A stretch of 64,000 nt of DNA from Phoebastria nigripes (GCA_035582835.1 JAYKAV010002574.1:333743-397742); one strand, 5' to 3'. Positions 12,601 to 26,780 are shown, counted from the stretch's first letter. Numbers and translations are program-made. Notes: a model not told the origin generated them from the sequence alone.

Positions 12601-15600
12601 AAAGTTACCATTTCAATTTACAGTGACACCTGGCAAGCCACCAAAACCTCAGGTGTTCCCATGGTACGCTGTTCAGCTTCATTCCGTCACTGCAGGAGCA
12701 GATTCTAGCCCTAACGTCAGCAGAGAATCACCTATGTGTATCAACAAATGGGAGTCACAAGCAGCTGAAACAGTGGCTTGTGTGTCACTTACACCATTAC
12801 CTTTGTCTTGGGTATTTAGCTGGGGGAAAAAGACTACTTAAGCAGAGTCTTCCCTGATTTTTCTGCCATAAATTAAAAATATGTAATAAGGCATAGGCAC
12901 CTGAGCTCTAGACAACTGGACCCTTGGTTGCGCTTGGTCTGATGGTGTAATAACTCTGGCAAGTTCTGTGAGCTGGTGAAAAGAGCAAATGTCATTTTAT
13001 GTGACCTTCACTTTTCAGTTTATTGAGAAATGACTAGGAATAAGATCAGTACCATTGTTTAAAAATATTAGTAATACATATCACTAGAAAAATGTTACCA
13101 GTTTCTGTGCACAGAGTTGCTCATTAACGTGTTTGCTATCTAATGGATAGTTTTGATTGTAAACCATTTTTTTATTAAAAAAAAAAAAGTTATTCCTCTG
13201 ACTTAAGCATTTTAGAATAAAGCTGTTTCTACAGTACCTTTAAAGATGTAATGTGAGAAATTTGTAACTTTTCTAGGGCTCTTTCTCATACAAATATGTT
13301 TAATGGTAAGTATCAAAACTAAATAGAATATGGTGCAGGAAAAAAAAAATCTCAGAAATGAGAATTCTCTCCTTTCTTGGCAGCATCTAAGTCTGTCTGA
13401 ACAAGAGCAGTGACTGTCGCGTAGCCCTTGTTGTTGAACTGTTCAGGTCCTTGACAGCTGGATCATTTACTGACCCTTCTCTTCATATGATTTCTTCTGG
13501 GATCAAATAGAGTACTGCCATGCTGAGCATTTTCCAAATGTAGGAGGACCAAACAGNAGACAGACTTATCTTAGATTGATGACTAGATTGATGGTAAGCA
13601 GTGCAGAAGGTTCAAGCCCCATGCTAGCATGAAATCATTTGACAGATAGAAATATTTGCTTATAAATTGAAAGAGTAGGTAATGATAGTGTTTTTTATGA
13701 TTACATTACATGATATTTTATGATTACACAGACTAATAGCTAGCAGATGGCAGAGTATACATTTTACTTGTTTACCAAGATGATGGATGGCAGTGGTTGG
13801 AAAACATTTTTTTTTTNCCTTGTTACATTACTCTGAAAGCTTGTAGTGGACAGGCAATTTACAATATGAGTCAACAATAATTTGTATCTGCTCTAGATTT
13901 TGGGGGGCATCAGTTATTCTGTTTCTTATTTTATTGGAGTTTTTTCTTCTTTCAATGATATTTTCTTCTTAGAGGGAGGGTGGAAAAAAAAAAAATCTAC
14001 TTGGAAAACCAGGCCTTTAAAAGGGTGCATGTGTGCCTGACGGCCTACATATACAAGTAACACCTATTTGTATGAAGAATAAAGGGTAGGAGGTTTTTTC
14101 ACTGTTCTATTTCAATGTTTATCATATTACTCAGGCATTTTGACGGAGAGAGATATGCTCTGTCTTTTGTTTAGGCACCTCAGCACAAATCTACGTTGTT
14201 ATATTGCATGTTACCAAGACGGTTAAAGCTATCCAGTCACAATAATAATTGCAGTGTTTTTCATTCCTTCTATTTAATTGGTATTGACTTACTCAAATTA
14301 TCCATGTGTATGTTTTATATGTATCTGCTATTCAGGTGTTGTTTTGTTTGTTTGTTTTTTTCTGAAGTACTTATGGCTTGAGAATACTCCATAAACATGA
14401 ATCAGGTTGTTCCATGAGTAGTAGACCTGAAAACTGAATTTCTTCTAGGTTCATTCCCTATGTATTTGAGTCTCCAGCGTCAGATGCCCGGCTCCCTGCC
14501 ATGTCCCTAAAGTCTGCCATTCCTTTCAGCCTCTCTCAGTGGCTTTTGGCTGAGTTAGGAATGGCGTGCTTGTGGTTTCGACAGGTAGTACCTGAATTCT
14601 GATTAGTAGATTGCCATCTCTCCAGGGGAAAAGGAGCAAAGCTATGGCTGCTTTTCCCTTAAGAGTCACTACACTGGGTCTTATTTTTCTGTAAGGTCTC
14701 TAACTTCTGTGAAATTTGTATCTGAGGCACCTAGCATTTTGCCAAATTTGATAGAACTTGGACAACATGGTTCAAATGTTATAANTTTGTGTTTAGTCTT
14801 CTCATAATAACATTAGTTTCCTGGAAAAATCAGGCTAAAACAATCAGATGGCACCAGGGTGTCTTTTCTCCTTAAAGAACCCAATAAGATCATGGTCTTC
14901 TCCCCCCCCCAGTAAAAGGGGAAGAGAAATCATTGCAGTAATTACAGGGACTGGACAGCATAAAACATAACTTGAGATGTTTTTTGTAGATAAGAAGACT
15001 CTTGCCTTTGAGGCAGAGGATGCTCCATAATGTATATATCTGATTTCTAATAGAAATACGGAGTCTGTTTAAAACTGTCCCTTAAATTCCCTTTATGAAT
15101 TTACATACATGATAGGACCTGAATGTACATTAGTATTAGGAAGTTCAGTTTTATATCAATCAGAGATGGATCCACTGAGTCCCTGTAATTCCACCCACTT
15201 ACAACTCCCTTCTCTCAAAGGGTTTTCATCACTGCAAACTGCTAGTGGCCTTTCAGCAGGGAGAAGGCCTATGATATTGTCTCACCTTTTGCAACGTGAA
15301 AAGAAGAAAATATATTCAGACAGTTGCTGGCAGCTTTAGTGAGCTTGTTTTCCATAGTCCCTATTCCCAAGGTGCACTTTTTTCCTGGTCAGTAATTTAT
15401 TTATTTTTTATTTCCTCCATTTTCTGCTTTTCGCCACTGCGTTCAGATTTGGGTGGCAGATGTGTATGTATATATTTGCCAACAATTACTGTCTTGTTCA
15501 GCTTCCCTAACTTTGACTAAATATTTAGCATTCTCTATAAGACCCAAGCTTCAGACCAGTAAGATAATATGACATTTTCCAGCTTGTATGTGTAAAGATG

Positions 15601-17836
15601 AAATGGCTTTGGTAGTGATGCCTAGCTTTGGTTGTAAAGAAGAGAATGAGGAATAAGCAGTAGAAATCTAGCTACCAAGAGCCAAAATTCTCCAAACCCC
15701 CATGACTTTTACATGGAAACCTGAATTGTCACTGGTAAATGCTTGAGGTTGGCAGTGCAGGAAGAGAGCAGAAGTAGACAAGAAGAGAAAAAGCAACGCT
15801 CGTCTGGCCTCCTTAAATTTTCACGGTGCCCTTGCTAGGAGAAGATGAGTACTTCAGCAAAAAGCGACTGTTGCATCAGAAATTTTCGGGTCTGGGTGGG
15901 TTTGTAATTCACTGCGTAATGCTTGCTGGATTCGGATTATGAAGCCAGGTTATGAGGTGAAGATCATAGTTTCGTGAACACTGTAGGTGTCCCTGCCTGT
16001 GCCTGCTGTATTGCAGCCTCGGCTTGCCTGCACAGCCATCACAGTGGCTGGATGCAGTTACAGGCTGGGGAATGTTACAGGCTGGAATCAATTTTGACTT
16101 GGTGGAAATGAGTATTTAACTCAAGTGAGCTCTAGTAACAGGGAAACCACAAACTTTGGGATGGGACAAGGAGCAGGGATGCACAGACCTGGGTAGAAGT
16201 GGTGGAACACAGGGTTACTGCTTTCAGGGCTACTGTGGGGTTTATACTTGTGTAAACTTTCATAGAACTAATCTTAATCCTGTTATAGAAATACATATGC
16301 AGATTCCTGAATTAGAAGATGACAGCGATTGATGTGCATGTGCTGTTAGTGTGCAAATCCCAGAGTTTTGTCAGGATCGTAGATGATAAACTAGGTAATT
16401 GGTCTCAGTTAAAGAATATGTAAAATGTACAATTGACTTCAGTTGTCTTTGCCCAGATTTTCATTAGCTTTTTGTTTGCAACATTCATTCTTAATTGTGC
16501 ACGTAGTCTGAGGACTGCTAGATCTCCTTGTAAAAATTATGTAGCAAAATTTTAAACAGAGGCCTTTTTAGACTATGCGCTTGTAGTATGTATCTTACTG
16601 CCGCAAAGCTGCATAGTCCTGATTTTTAAAACAATTCAAAGTCAGTCCTTTGTTAAAGCTGCTTTTTTGTATGTGACTCTTCTGTGGTTTTTATAGCTCT
16701 CTTGTTGAGAGGAAAAAGGACTTTGCTTTTTGTGCGTGTATCTAAATTATGCCTTCATGGTTTCATTGCATTATGTTTAGTTCTATTTTTACCCTGTTTG
16801 AATGCCTCATACAAGTCACTTTGAAACACTTCTAACAATGTAATACTTCCATTAACCGTCATCAATGTTCGCAAACNGGAGATTTATTCACATTGGGTAA
16901 CAAATGCTTAAATTGTTCCTGAGAAATGTCTCCAAGAATATATTGCAGCATTTTTACCAATTAACTTGGTATGTAAGATGGTATGAATATTGATCAAATT
17001 TCAAAATTGAACCTCTGTATTTTGAGAGTATAGTGAAAGTTAACCACAGATTGTCATAACTAATTTGCTGTGTATTTAGTCAGTGAAGTGTGAAGGAATT
17101 TAAGAAGTCTATGGAAACTTTTTATTTTGTGTTTCAGAACTTTTAACTGTTGTTTTCCCAGAACCATCTCCTTCCAGGTACATCTTTCTTCAAACAGCTT
17201 TATGGGCCAAGGGAAGTTCTTAGGGGCTGTGGAAGGAAGTGCTGTTGTCTGTCCAAAGCAAAAGCTAGTGTGCATGCTTAGTCCTGGTTTTGCAAGCGTT
17301 TGTTCAAGTACCTGCATGCTGCTGATTTGTATGCTGCTAGCGTGTGCATCTCCAAGGAAGGTGGTTCAAGTGTATCTCAATATTAGAACAAACGGATTCA
17401 GGTTTTCTGACGAGCACTGACTACCATTCAGATTTTAGCCATAGATTTTACCACAGTATGGGAAACAGAATGGATTTCATAGTAATGATTTTTGTCTTTT
17501 AACTGTTTACTAACTGGTATAAGTAAAATTTGTTACGGTATTTGGGGATTTTTGCTTTTACTTTGGTTTCTAGAGGAGACAACCTGTTTTATTATTGTCT
17601 TTGTATCAATGAACATGCTTTAGCTTCTGACCAAAACCAAAGCTGAAGGTGTGTAAAATGTTGTAGTGGTCCATCACTATTTTCATACAATACTGCATCA
17701 GACTCTTCTAGCTGATCCAGAATGATTGCTTTTCAAACTTGCAAACCACTGCTTCATGAGGACAGCCACAGCAAGGGGCAGGAGGGGGGGGAAGAATTAA
17801 TGTGTGGGAGTGGTGGGGGCGGTTTGTTTTGAGTTG

Positions 17837-17868
17837 GTTTTTTGTTTTTGTTTTTGTTTTTGTTTTTT
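17837..17868 (+). repeat. (TTTTTG)n simple repeat
   Basis: Consecutive GTTTTT units preceded by a G-rich stretch (17782-17822) and followed by an A-run. Confidence 0.9.
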
Positions 17869-18599
17869 AAAAAAGAAAAAGCCTGTTGTCTCTCTTCAGT
17901 AATTAAAAAAAAAAAAAAATTACTTACTGTTTTGCATATGACAATGTCTGAGTGCCCAATTCAATTTAAAAGAATAATTTACAAATAGTTCTGTTTTCTG
18001 ACTTTTGGAATAGAAGTTATCCATTGTATTCTGTTCCTTAGTCAAAAAGCCCCGAGTTCAGTAGCAGTCCTAATAGAAGGCTGTGAGATTGTATGTATGA
18101 AGGGACGGGGGAAAACAAAAAAATACAAGAGGAAAAGCAGTTCCTATCTCCAGGAGATATATTTTTAGTTACAAAAAGACTTTGGTCTTTTGTATATTGT
18201 GCCTTTTTAGTCACTTTTCAAAATTAGGCTCTGGTATTTGCAATGGTTTTCAGTGGAATTTGCATATTGCGTGCAGCGGAGAGAGAGGGTATACAAAGTT
18301 TGTGTGTGTATATTAATTTATTACAACAAATCACTTAGAAGTAAAGCATTAGAATTGTACAAATAAGACCTACCTGTGTACTTCAAAAAAAAAAAAAAAA
18401 TCAGTAAAAGTTTCTACTGCTGTAGATCCACAAGACTGTCTAGAGAGAATGAAGGGGGGAAAAAGAATTATTGTTCTTTCCCTCTATCTGTGGCCTCATG
18501 GTGTCCAGTCCCCCCCTTGCTAAATTACACTGATTTGTTTGCATGTTTTGGTTAGGAAGGTAGGCTTGATGTTGCTCCTGTTCTGGATGCTAGTGTTTG

Positions 18600-18695
18600 T
18601 GAGACAGGAGCAGACATCTTGCTCAAGGTCACAAAAGCCAAATCCTGTCCCAGGAGTCAGACTCCAAAATTCATTCTGTCCACTTAGTCTCTTCC
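18600..18695 (-). mobile_element. MIR-like SINE remnant
   Basis: Reads as the reverse complement of a MIR/core-SINE: CTTGCTCAAGGTCACAAAA, then AATCCTGTCCCAGGAGTCAGACTCC, then CTGTCCACTTAGTC. The corresponding MIR blocks are 'cttgcccaaggtcacacagc', 'gattcgaacccaggtctcctgactcc' and 'tctatccactagrcc'. Heavily mutated with an internal deletion of about 15-20 bases. Family assignment is from remembered consensus, so the subfamily is uncertain. Confidence 0.6.
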
Positions 18696-21070
18696 TTGCC
18701 CTGCGAAAAGCTGGTTTGAAAAATCAAATAGTATCTATTTGTGCTATCAGTTCTCTGCAAGAAAAATACAATTATATTAAAAAAATAGGATATTGATCTG
18801 GACGACTATGCCAATATGTAAAACATCCACTGACCTATCTTTTGTACTTCCAGTCTGTTCCTTACAGGCAAGATCACACTTCTTCCATTTACTTAAAAAG
18901 AAATAATAATTTTTTAAAAAACACTCTTTTTTTTTTTCCCCCACCTATATAAAGTGAGCAACTATATTAGCTTGGAACAGTTATGCTGTCTTGGGGAAGC
19001 TAGAGGGGGAATTGGAAATGCATCCACTGTATCTCTTGTGTAAATTAGGTTTTTGATCGTTTTGATAAGAGATAATTGCTTAAACATGACAGTTAATTTG
19101 TGTTTTGTGTTCCAATGGAGAAGCTTCAGTGAAAGTGTGTTACAGTGTGTACAGCTGACTTTACTTTAAATTTTCTTGACTTTATACCAGAGGCATTTTT
19201 ATCTCAACTTGAAGTACAGTACTCTACATATTTTTGTGGTATGCTAATACAGCAGTCTGTGCCAGGAATAGAATCTTGGTTTTAATCTTATTTTAGAATT
19301 TGCTGGCAATGACCATGTCTTTGCTATAAAACGTTACAAAATTGGGGAAATGTAATATTTAAAGCCTTACCTTCAGTATATAGGGTCAGAATATCTTAGC
19401 TGAAATCAGTGTTCCCAGGCAATGAAAAATACAGTAAAATCTGTTTTCTGTGTATACACAGATTTGGTTAAAAGACTTATTTTTAACACCTCTTTATCTG
19501 TTGTATTAATTTCATACAGTGTATGGATGATTAGAAACAAATATATTTTTACTTCACAATAAAAAACATAGTAATCTATCCTCAGATAATAAACAGGCAT
19601 TAGCTTTAAATGAAATAGTAAAAGAGTAAATAATAGTATTTAAAGTTCTGACTATAAAAGAAGAAATCCAGTCTGTCCGAATTAGTCCTCAGGTTTTGGT
19701 GTTTGACATAAATTGAAATGAAATAATTAAATTGTAACATAATACTGTGCTGTTACACCTCAGTCTTAAATTGTGCTTGTGCTCAGAGTAGTTTGAGTAA
19801 ACTCAGAATCTTCATGGAATTGATGCTGCGTAATTAATGAGAAGGTAACAAGTCGCTGTGTATTTCATGACACTTATTTTGGTGTTGCGGAAGAAATGGA
19901 ACAGAAAGGAAAGTATCTGACGGGAGCAAAACGAGCAAGGAGCTTCTGTGGTGTCGGTCTGTTGTAGCCCTTTGCAGGGNCTCTGTGTCCCTGCCTCGGT
20001 GTGTCCTGCTGAATGAGGAATGCTAGTGCTCTGGGGAACCATTACGTATCTAGTCAGTGTTTTGTGGGTCAGCAGTTCACTAAATGGCCTGCCTCACTGC
20101 TCTGCTATTAGACAGCACCATATTTAGATTTAAGAATGAATTTTAAAATAATACCTTGACCATCTTTCAGCACCTTTTTGCAAGAGCATGGTGATTGTTG
20201 TTAGTTTATATTTGAAAAGATGCTTTTAAGACTCAGTGGGCTTTACCATTATTCATAACAACAGAAATCTCAGAGATCTTAATGTGGTCACTTTACAGAA
20301 ACATTGGCAGCTAGACACTAACTTACAAGGAACACTTTCACCACTTCATCATTATGAGAAACGTAGCCTTAATGATTCTGGAGAAACCATGTCAAACAAA
20401 GCACGTGCCACAGTATCCACTTAAGACCCAAAGTAACTGCATGCAGCAGAACAAGTCTAAAGAGAAGTGTTAGGCTTGAGAAAGTGCTGTGATAACTTAT
20501 GCCCGTTGTTTACCGTTCGTCAGGTTGGATTTCTGATTTATACTGTAGTCCCTAAGGCGGCCAGGGAGTGTGATGGGGCAGGCTGCTCCGCATAACCCGT
20601 CTTGGGTTCCTGGTGGTTCATCATGTCAGGGGGAGCCTGGTGGCTCTTCCTTCTTTCCCCTGCCCGCAGTGAGCGTGGTGTCANCAGGGACACACGGACT
20701 AGGAGCACAGCGCTTCGGCATTTGGAGAACAAGTTTTAACTTACCCTTACTGTGCTTATCTTATAATCGCTCCACTTGTGAATAAAAGTCTTAGTAATGG
20801 GTATAATAGTATTTTATAATATCATAAAAAGTAAGTTTCATCTTAATTTATTTGATTGCTACTATGGCAGAGATCCTGAAGCACTACCTCTGCTACTTTT
20901 CCTGAATAAATTTATTCTGCTGTAGTTGTAGGTTTTGGTTACTGGCCTGAAAGCTCTGCGCAAATGTCAGAGTGGTGCTGTATATTAAAATATATCACTA
21001 TTCCTCCTGGTACCATAGCATGATATATCTGAAGTAAAAGATTTTTAAAGGCACACATACATCTTTCTGA

Positions 21071-21096
21071 GAGACAGATTTTTGCAAATCTGTCTC
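21071..21096. repeat. Perfect short hairpin
   Basis: GAGACAGATTT, loop TTGC, then the exact reverse complement AAATCTGTCTC. An 11-bp stem with no mismatch. Confidence 0.85.
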
Positions 21097-23895
21097 CATT
21101 TACTCTCATTAGTATTAAATCAGTTCAATTGATAACAAATGTCAGACTGTAATGTTTCTGGCGAAGCAGACCATCTGCCTGTTTCGTAATATGAGCATTT
21201 ATGCTTACAATCATTATACTTCAACAACTGTGCCTGAAATGCCAGGTAGTAATGTCTGTTATTTGAATACATTATGTGTATTGGAACAATAATTAATTCC
21301 ATGCTTTCTGGCAAATGTAGTTATTAATGGAAATTTCTTTCCGTGGATTGCTCGCCTCCCTTGAAAATGCCATCCTCCTCTTAGCCTCTGTTTTATTTCC
21401 CTGTGATTGTTTGTTTCTTACCAATGTATTTATTTTTCAAACCAGTTAGCCTCTCTTTGAATAACTGAAGTTTATGAAGGCTGCCAGTCTACCAACCAAA
21501 GTAGTGTTGTGATACTGGAGCAGAATCATGTTGCTATCAACTTACCAGTTTGTTTTGACGGAAAGTTTTTGATTAAAAACAAACACTAAACAAACTAAAA
21601 GAACACAAATATCTGTGAAATCCCTCAATTAAAGCTTTCAGGACTGCAGTGTAACTTGTTTTTCTTCTGCAGTGAGCAATGGAAAGTGAAAGATGAGTTG
21701 TATTTCAGGTGACTCAGTTTAGTCATCCTTCCCATATTGATGCATGTGCTTTTACTGGGACGGATGGAAGTTAATGGGCTTCAGTCTCCTCAGTTTTCCC
21801 TAAATCTGACTTCTTCACATCAGCAGCTGAAATCCATGTATTTGTAGCCGGACACTACTAGTTCTCGGTTCACATTGCCACTCCACGTGCTGCATGTTGT
21901 GAGAGCGGAGTGAAGCCACTGTGTTCAGGAGAGCTGGGCTGAGCGTGTTCCTGCTCACCTCCAGTCCTGCAGCACAGATGGGGTGCTGCAACCACAGGAC
22001 CCGATGTGGGGGAAGCAGGGAAGGGTTTAGCACCGGCACGTTTTACAGAAGTGCTGTTATGCAGGTCAGTCGCCCAGAAAACAGGCTATGCCCATCTGGA
22101 CAGGTCATTTAATTAGTCATGGGACTTTGTGACAATCACTGGCAGAGATGAAGAGAAAATGGAAGAGAGAGGTCTCTGCTGTCCCTAGTTTTCCTCAAGC
22201 CCTTTTCATGGAAGAGGGGACCCTTCAATGTCTTTGGGGCTGTGGAACCTGTTGAGACTGTGGTACAAAATAGGGGGGTTGGGTTGGGTTTTTTTGAGAC
22301 CANTATTAGTATGCCTAAAAGGAAACTGGAGAACTGTAGTATATTAATAGCAAAGCTGCATGTATTATGTGGATGTTTTCATCACCAAAACACTGTAAAT
22401 AAAACCAGTGAAAAGATGATAGTTGTATTCTTTATTCTGTTTTACNTAACCTTTTCAATTTGAATATGAAAGGTTGTTAACACTATGCACTTATAATGGA
22501 TAGAGAAGGTTTGCCAAGTTATTGCTAGCGATACATAAACTGATCCATGTATTTACTGAATTTCTTACAAATTGTGATCTTTCTCCATCGTGATTTGAGA
22601 GTGAAGGCTGAGATAATTGAGTTATTCTTTTGATTTCTAAAGATCAGATGACTTGAAATACTATTTGACTACTTGTCCCACTTGTGGCATATCACACTTT
22701 ATATTTTTAACAAACTTTCCTCGCTTTGCTGGTTTATTCAGTGTTTTCAGAGCAGTATGTTACATTCCCAGCTTTCATGTTTGGCTTGGAAACCTGCACT
22801 GTTTAAAACTTGAAAATAAGCAATATTCATTCANACATTCATTTGTTTATCAACTTACNCTGCAAGGTTTCTTAGAGTATTATGTCTGAGTAGCTACATG
22901 TGTAACTTGTAGGTATGTATATAGTGTATGTATTTGAACATTTATCTATAGATTGAATGGTAGGTTTTTCCATAAGTGCTTAGCATGTGTTTGTCTTTAC
23001 CAGTTGAAGCAGGGTTAGAAATCTGTCCTGTAAAATATAAATATCTGTATTTCTGTAAAGTATCTGTGTTTCCAATTTATCTACTGAGTCATGGTCTGAC
23101 AATGCAGCAGAGATGTCTTTTGTGTACTGAGCATTAACAACTTTTGGACGCTTCAAATCATCAAGATTTTTAAGCAGAGGAGTTTTGTTGGTGAGAAAAA
23201 TCGATTGAACGAAAACTTTGCTTGAGATTACTCTAGTTCTTGATGCCATGATGCTAAGCAGAAGGTCTGGTAACTCGTATACAGAGTTACAATCCTACAA
23301 TAAAATTCAAGGTCTGCAAGTTCTGCCAAGGTTCTTAGTGAGTAAATATTCAGCAGAATCTGTCATTTGATGTTGAAGAATGTAAAAGGCAGCAGACATG
23401 CAAAATTGCAGCAGGTTTTAATGTGTAGAGCTGCTTCAATAGAAATGAAATGTTTTAAATCACAACAATGTATCATATGCATATCCTCACAGAACACTTA
23501 AATGTAATCATATTAGGGTGTTACGTTTTTATGTGCTCTGTAATGATGTGCATACAATGCATCATCGTGATTTAAAACATTTAAGTTTTCTTTCTTATTC
23601 CCATTTTCCTGATCTCAGTAATAAAAAGGCAGCTTCTGATATTCAGTTTTCTTATTTGTTTGGAAGGCAAAGTTTTGGCAAAAGGATGCAGGAGTTTTCA
23701 GATTTAGAGGCCTGCTTGTTAATACGGTCTCTGCTTAATTCATGCAAAAACTGCGAGACTGGAGAGGACTCCCATGTGAAGGACATACCAAANGTGCATA
23801 TGCCATAAATAGAGTTATATGAAGCTTAGAAACTAGATCTGTTCTCGAGGCTGTGGAGTTAAGCATCCCGCAATGTTCAACCAATATCTAGGATA

Positions 23896-23919
23896 TAAAA
23901 GATATCTAGATATCTTTTA
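23896..23919. repeat. Perfect 24-bp AT-rich palindrome
   Basis: TAAAAGATATCT followed directly by its reverse complement AGATATCTTTTA, with no spacer. It sits at the left edge of a strongly AT-rich tract. Confidence 0.9.
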
Positions 23920-24759
23920 CTATCTATCTAGTAAAAAAATAAAGACATTTTACAAAAAATTGCTGTTAGTTAAGATTTCTTTCTTAACAAAATAGATAGT
24001 ATTTTCTTACTGTTTTAAGTGGGTTTGAGCAAGTTGATAATATCATTCTATTTTCTCATTAACCATTTTATACTATTATATCAATTATACCATATTTTTA
24101 ATCATTATACCAATATGTACTTACTAACTATTTATATCATAAGTGTTTCCTATGATGAAAATTTTGGTTTCTTCAAGTAATAAGCATATTCTGTTAAATC
24201 CTTAGTTTGAGAGAAGCAAGGGGATAATCTAGAAACTGTTCAGGCTCTGAGAGAAGAAGGTTCGGCATAGACCAAGTTGCTAGTTAGTCAGATGCTTATA
24301 GAGTCTTCAATTTTGGTTTATTCATGAAATGTACAGCACCAATTATAGCTGATAAGTGCTGACAAGTGATATTTTCACTTTACGATTCTATCCAGTTAGA
24401 TAATTTAAATAAATGGGTAAATGTACCCAATACCTGGAGTGAGCTTGCCTACCTGCTGCTTTGCTTTGTAAGAGTTGGCTTAGGTTGTTCAGTTAATAAA
24501 AGTTTTAAATGTCATATCTATAAAAGGCTTGATATAAAATCCTCCAGCTGAGGGACATTTTTATCATGAATTCTTTAGTAGTGAAAAGAGAAGATACTCA
24601 GTGTCTTACTCAGTCTTTTCCAAAATACTTGTTAAGAAATTATATTTGAGATTGACCTAACTCTGGATAATGATGACTGCCCTGAGGAACTCTGTGCAAT
24701 CTCTGTGTGCAGGTATTATTTCTTTCATTTTCTCCTCCTCATATACCAGCTATGTTTCT

Positions 24760-25220
24760 ACAAATCTCTCATCCAACTGCCTGCCCTGTCCTTTTATTGT
24801 GGACATTTTTCTACACATCTCTTAAAAAATAAAAGAAGGTGTGTATTTGTTCACTTCTTATATGACAAGACCCTTGCTCTCTCGAGTCCCTCTCACAAGG
24901 GTCACTTCTTGGCCATCTGCTCTTTCCTATATACCATGTCTAAACTATACTTCTAACTGACAGTTATGTGCTTGTGATTCTCAGCTGTACATATTTCTTG
25001 ACACCTTTAATGACTCTTCTCTGTTCTCTTTGCCTGCTTGTGTTGACTTCGCATGGATGTGTTTCTCCTGGGGACAAATCAACTGTTCTGCTTGTATAGT
25101 TGCTATTTAGACTTTCTGTGAATAACCTCGGTATCATGTTTGATCCTGAACTTCTCAACTGATACCTTTCCTCTACCTGCAAATCTCATTTGCTATATAT
25201 ATCATTGGCTTTTTTTCAGT
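24760..25220 (+). mobile_element. Ancient L2-type LINE, reverse-transcriptase fragment (decayed)
   Basis: Translation in shifting + frames recovers a run of L2 reverse-transcriptase landmarks in the right order. SQGSLLGHLLFPIY (about 24893-24934) corresponds to the PQGSVLGPLLFxIY block. CDSQLYIF (about 24974-24997) is a decayed YADDTQLYLS catalytic block. WMCFS (25053 on), then after a frameshift PGDKSTVLLV (25069-25098), corresponds to WMSSNxLKLNPDKTEVLLV. NNLGIMFDPELL (25122-25157) corresponds to VRNLGVIFDPELSF. STCKSHLLYISL (25174-25209) corresponds to SVCKSxFFHLRNI. Several stops and frameshifts show that it is long dead. DTQLY rather than DTKL argues for L2 rather than CR1. Ends are approximate. 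Confidence 0.75.
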
Positions 25221-26749
25221 ACCTTGTGGTCTGAACTTCCTTTCTTGACAGTTTCATTTCTCTGTATTCCTTCTTTGTCTCCGTATTTGCTGCATGTGAA
25301 AGAAGCATTCATTCTTTTTCTGAGTATCCTATAACTTGGCCGGCTTCCAGTTAATTTCAGGGATCAATATGAAACCATTCTCTCTTACTCAAAATCTAAA
25401 TATGCCGTCTCATATATTTTGCTTTCAGTGTTTTCCTTTCATTTTAGCACAGATCTTAGTTACATGAGTCGAGCGTATTTTAATAGGAGCTCTTGTGTCT
25501 TACATATTGCCTCAAGATAATTTTTAGTCTGTTTTCTTCCGGCTACTATATCATGTTACTTGGGTGTATAATTTTCTTAAAACCTAATTTTAAAGTTGTT
25601 TGGGGTTGTTTTCTTTTCATTTGTTAGATTTCAAAGTGTAAGTATACTTACTGTGATTCATACATGATACTGCATATGGTCCTTCAGTTTTTGGAGAATA
25701 ACAAAAAACAAACTTCCTCTGCTGTGATAGCTATTTAGGGTATTCCTGTATTACCAAGTCCAATGCTGAGGTCCTTGGCTAGTTGACTGGTTTAGGCAGT
25801 CTCTTCGATAGAAGACTGGCAGTCTAGAGGTCTAGTGATTAAGAATAAAGCGCGTATTACTTACTGCTTCTATGTTCCTCTGTATAAAGCTTCAAGATGC
25901 TTGGATTCACTTTGGGCAGGATGCAAATGTCCTTTATCATCCTATTCCATATAAGCACTTCTGAAGCTGCAGAGGTTGTGCTGGAACAGCCTTGTTAGAC
26001 TTGCGCATGTGCTGCTCANTGAACAGCCTGGCAAGACTGCTCTGATGGTTAGCGTGGTGACTACTCACAGTTAAGGCTGCAGCTGATTTTGTTTTGACTT
26101 TAAATCAATGTTTACTACACCTCTTTTCACCCCTGAATGTGCTCAGAATGCCCACTGAATTACTGTTACAGATATCTTCCAGACCCGAGACAAAAAGTGA
26201 ACATTTTGTAATCCNCTTTAATTTGTTCCAGTATCAAAGGAAACTATTCGAGATCCAGTCTACAAACTCCTCATGNCTGCTTTGTGTACTGATTCGTATC
26301 CCTTTCAGTGTCTTCTCTAACTTAAGATTCATTCCCAGCTTGCATTTGCATTCAAAGAGTCAGTCTGCCTGACCAAGAGGTTCTCCATTCTTACGTATTT
26401 ACATGGGACTGGTGGGAGCTAGAAGCGGGTGCTTCTTGTCAAAACGAGACCTTGCCTCTCTGCAGTGCAGTGGAAGCTGGAAGCTTTCACCACAAGCACC
26501 AGCCAGTCGTACAAGCAAGGTGCAAGAGGCAAGGGAACAACTCCCAAGCTGTGGTGCTGTGTGATACCCATAGAGCTGAACGGCCATAGCAGCTCTAGCT
26601 CTGAACTTGAGTCTTACCTGTATTGGCAGCATATCAGCTCTCACATCTGTAGAGCTAATCTAGTGCTCCAGACATGCAGTAGTTCCTACTGTCAGATTCC
26701 AGCTGAAGGAAAGTGTGTTTTTCTTCTAAATGTCAGGTGTTAAAGCATT

Positions 26750-26758
<9 letters not shown>

Positions 26759-26780
<22 letters not shown>
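26759..26780 (+). repeat. Poly(T), 22 bases
   Basis: Uninterrupted T run. No adjacent SINE or retrocopy recognised. Confidence 0.95.

Larger units (their letters stand above)
7126..18599. other. Non-coding DNA with simple repeats
   Basis: No gene recognised. Contents seen: a three-unit minisatellite (9589-9685), C-rich run at 9730-9744, a short TA run near 11637, homopolymers near 13170, 13809 and 13985, and a C-run at 14901-14910. A slightly GC-richer stretch at 10030-10220 has open frames on both strands but no recognisable protein or splice structure. Confidence 0.6.
18696..24759. other. Non-coding DNA
   Basis: No gene recognised. Contains a short perfect hairpin (21071-21096), a GC-richer patch at 20550-20700 without recognisable coding, and a very AT-rich tract at about 23880-24180 with a perfect 24-bp palindrome (23896-23919) and several ATTATACCA-like words. 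Confidence 0.6.
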
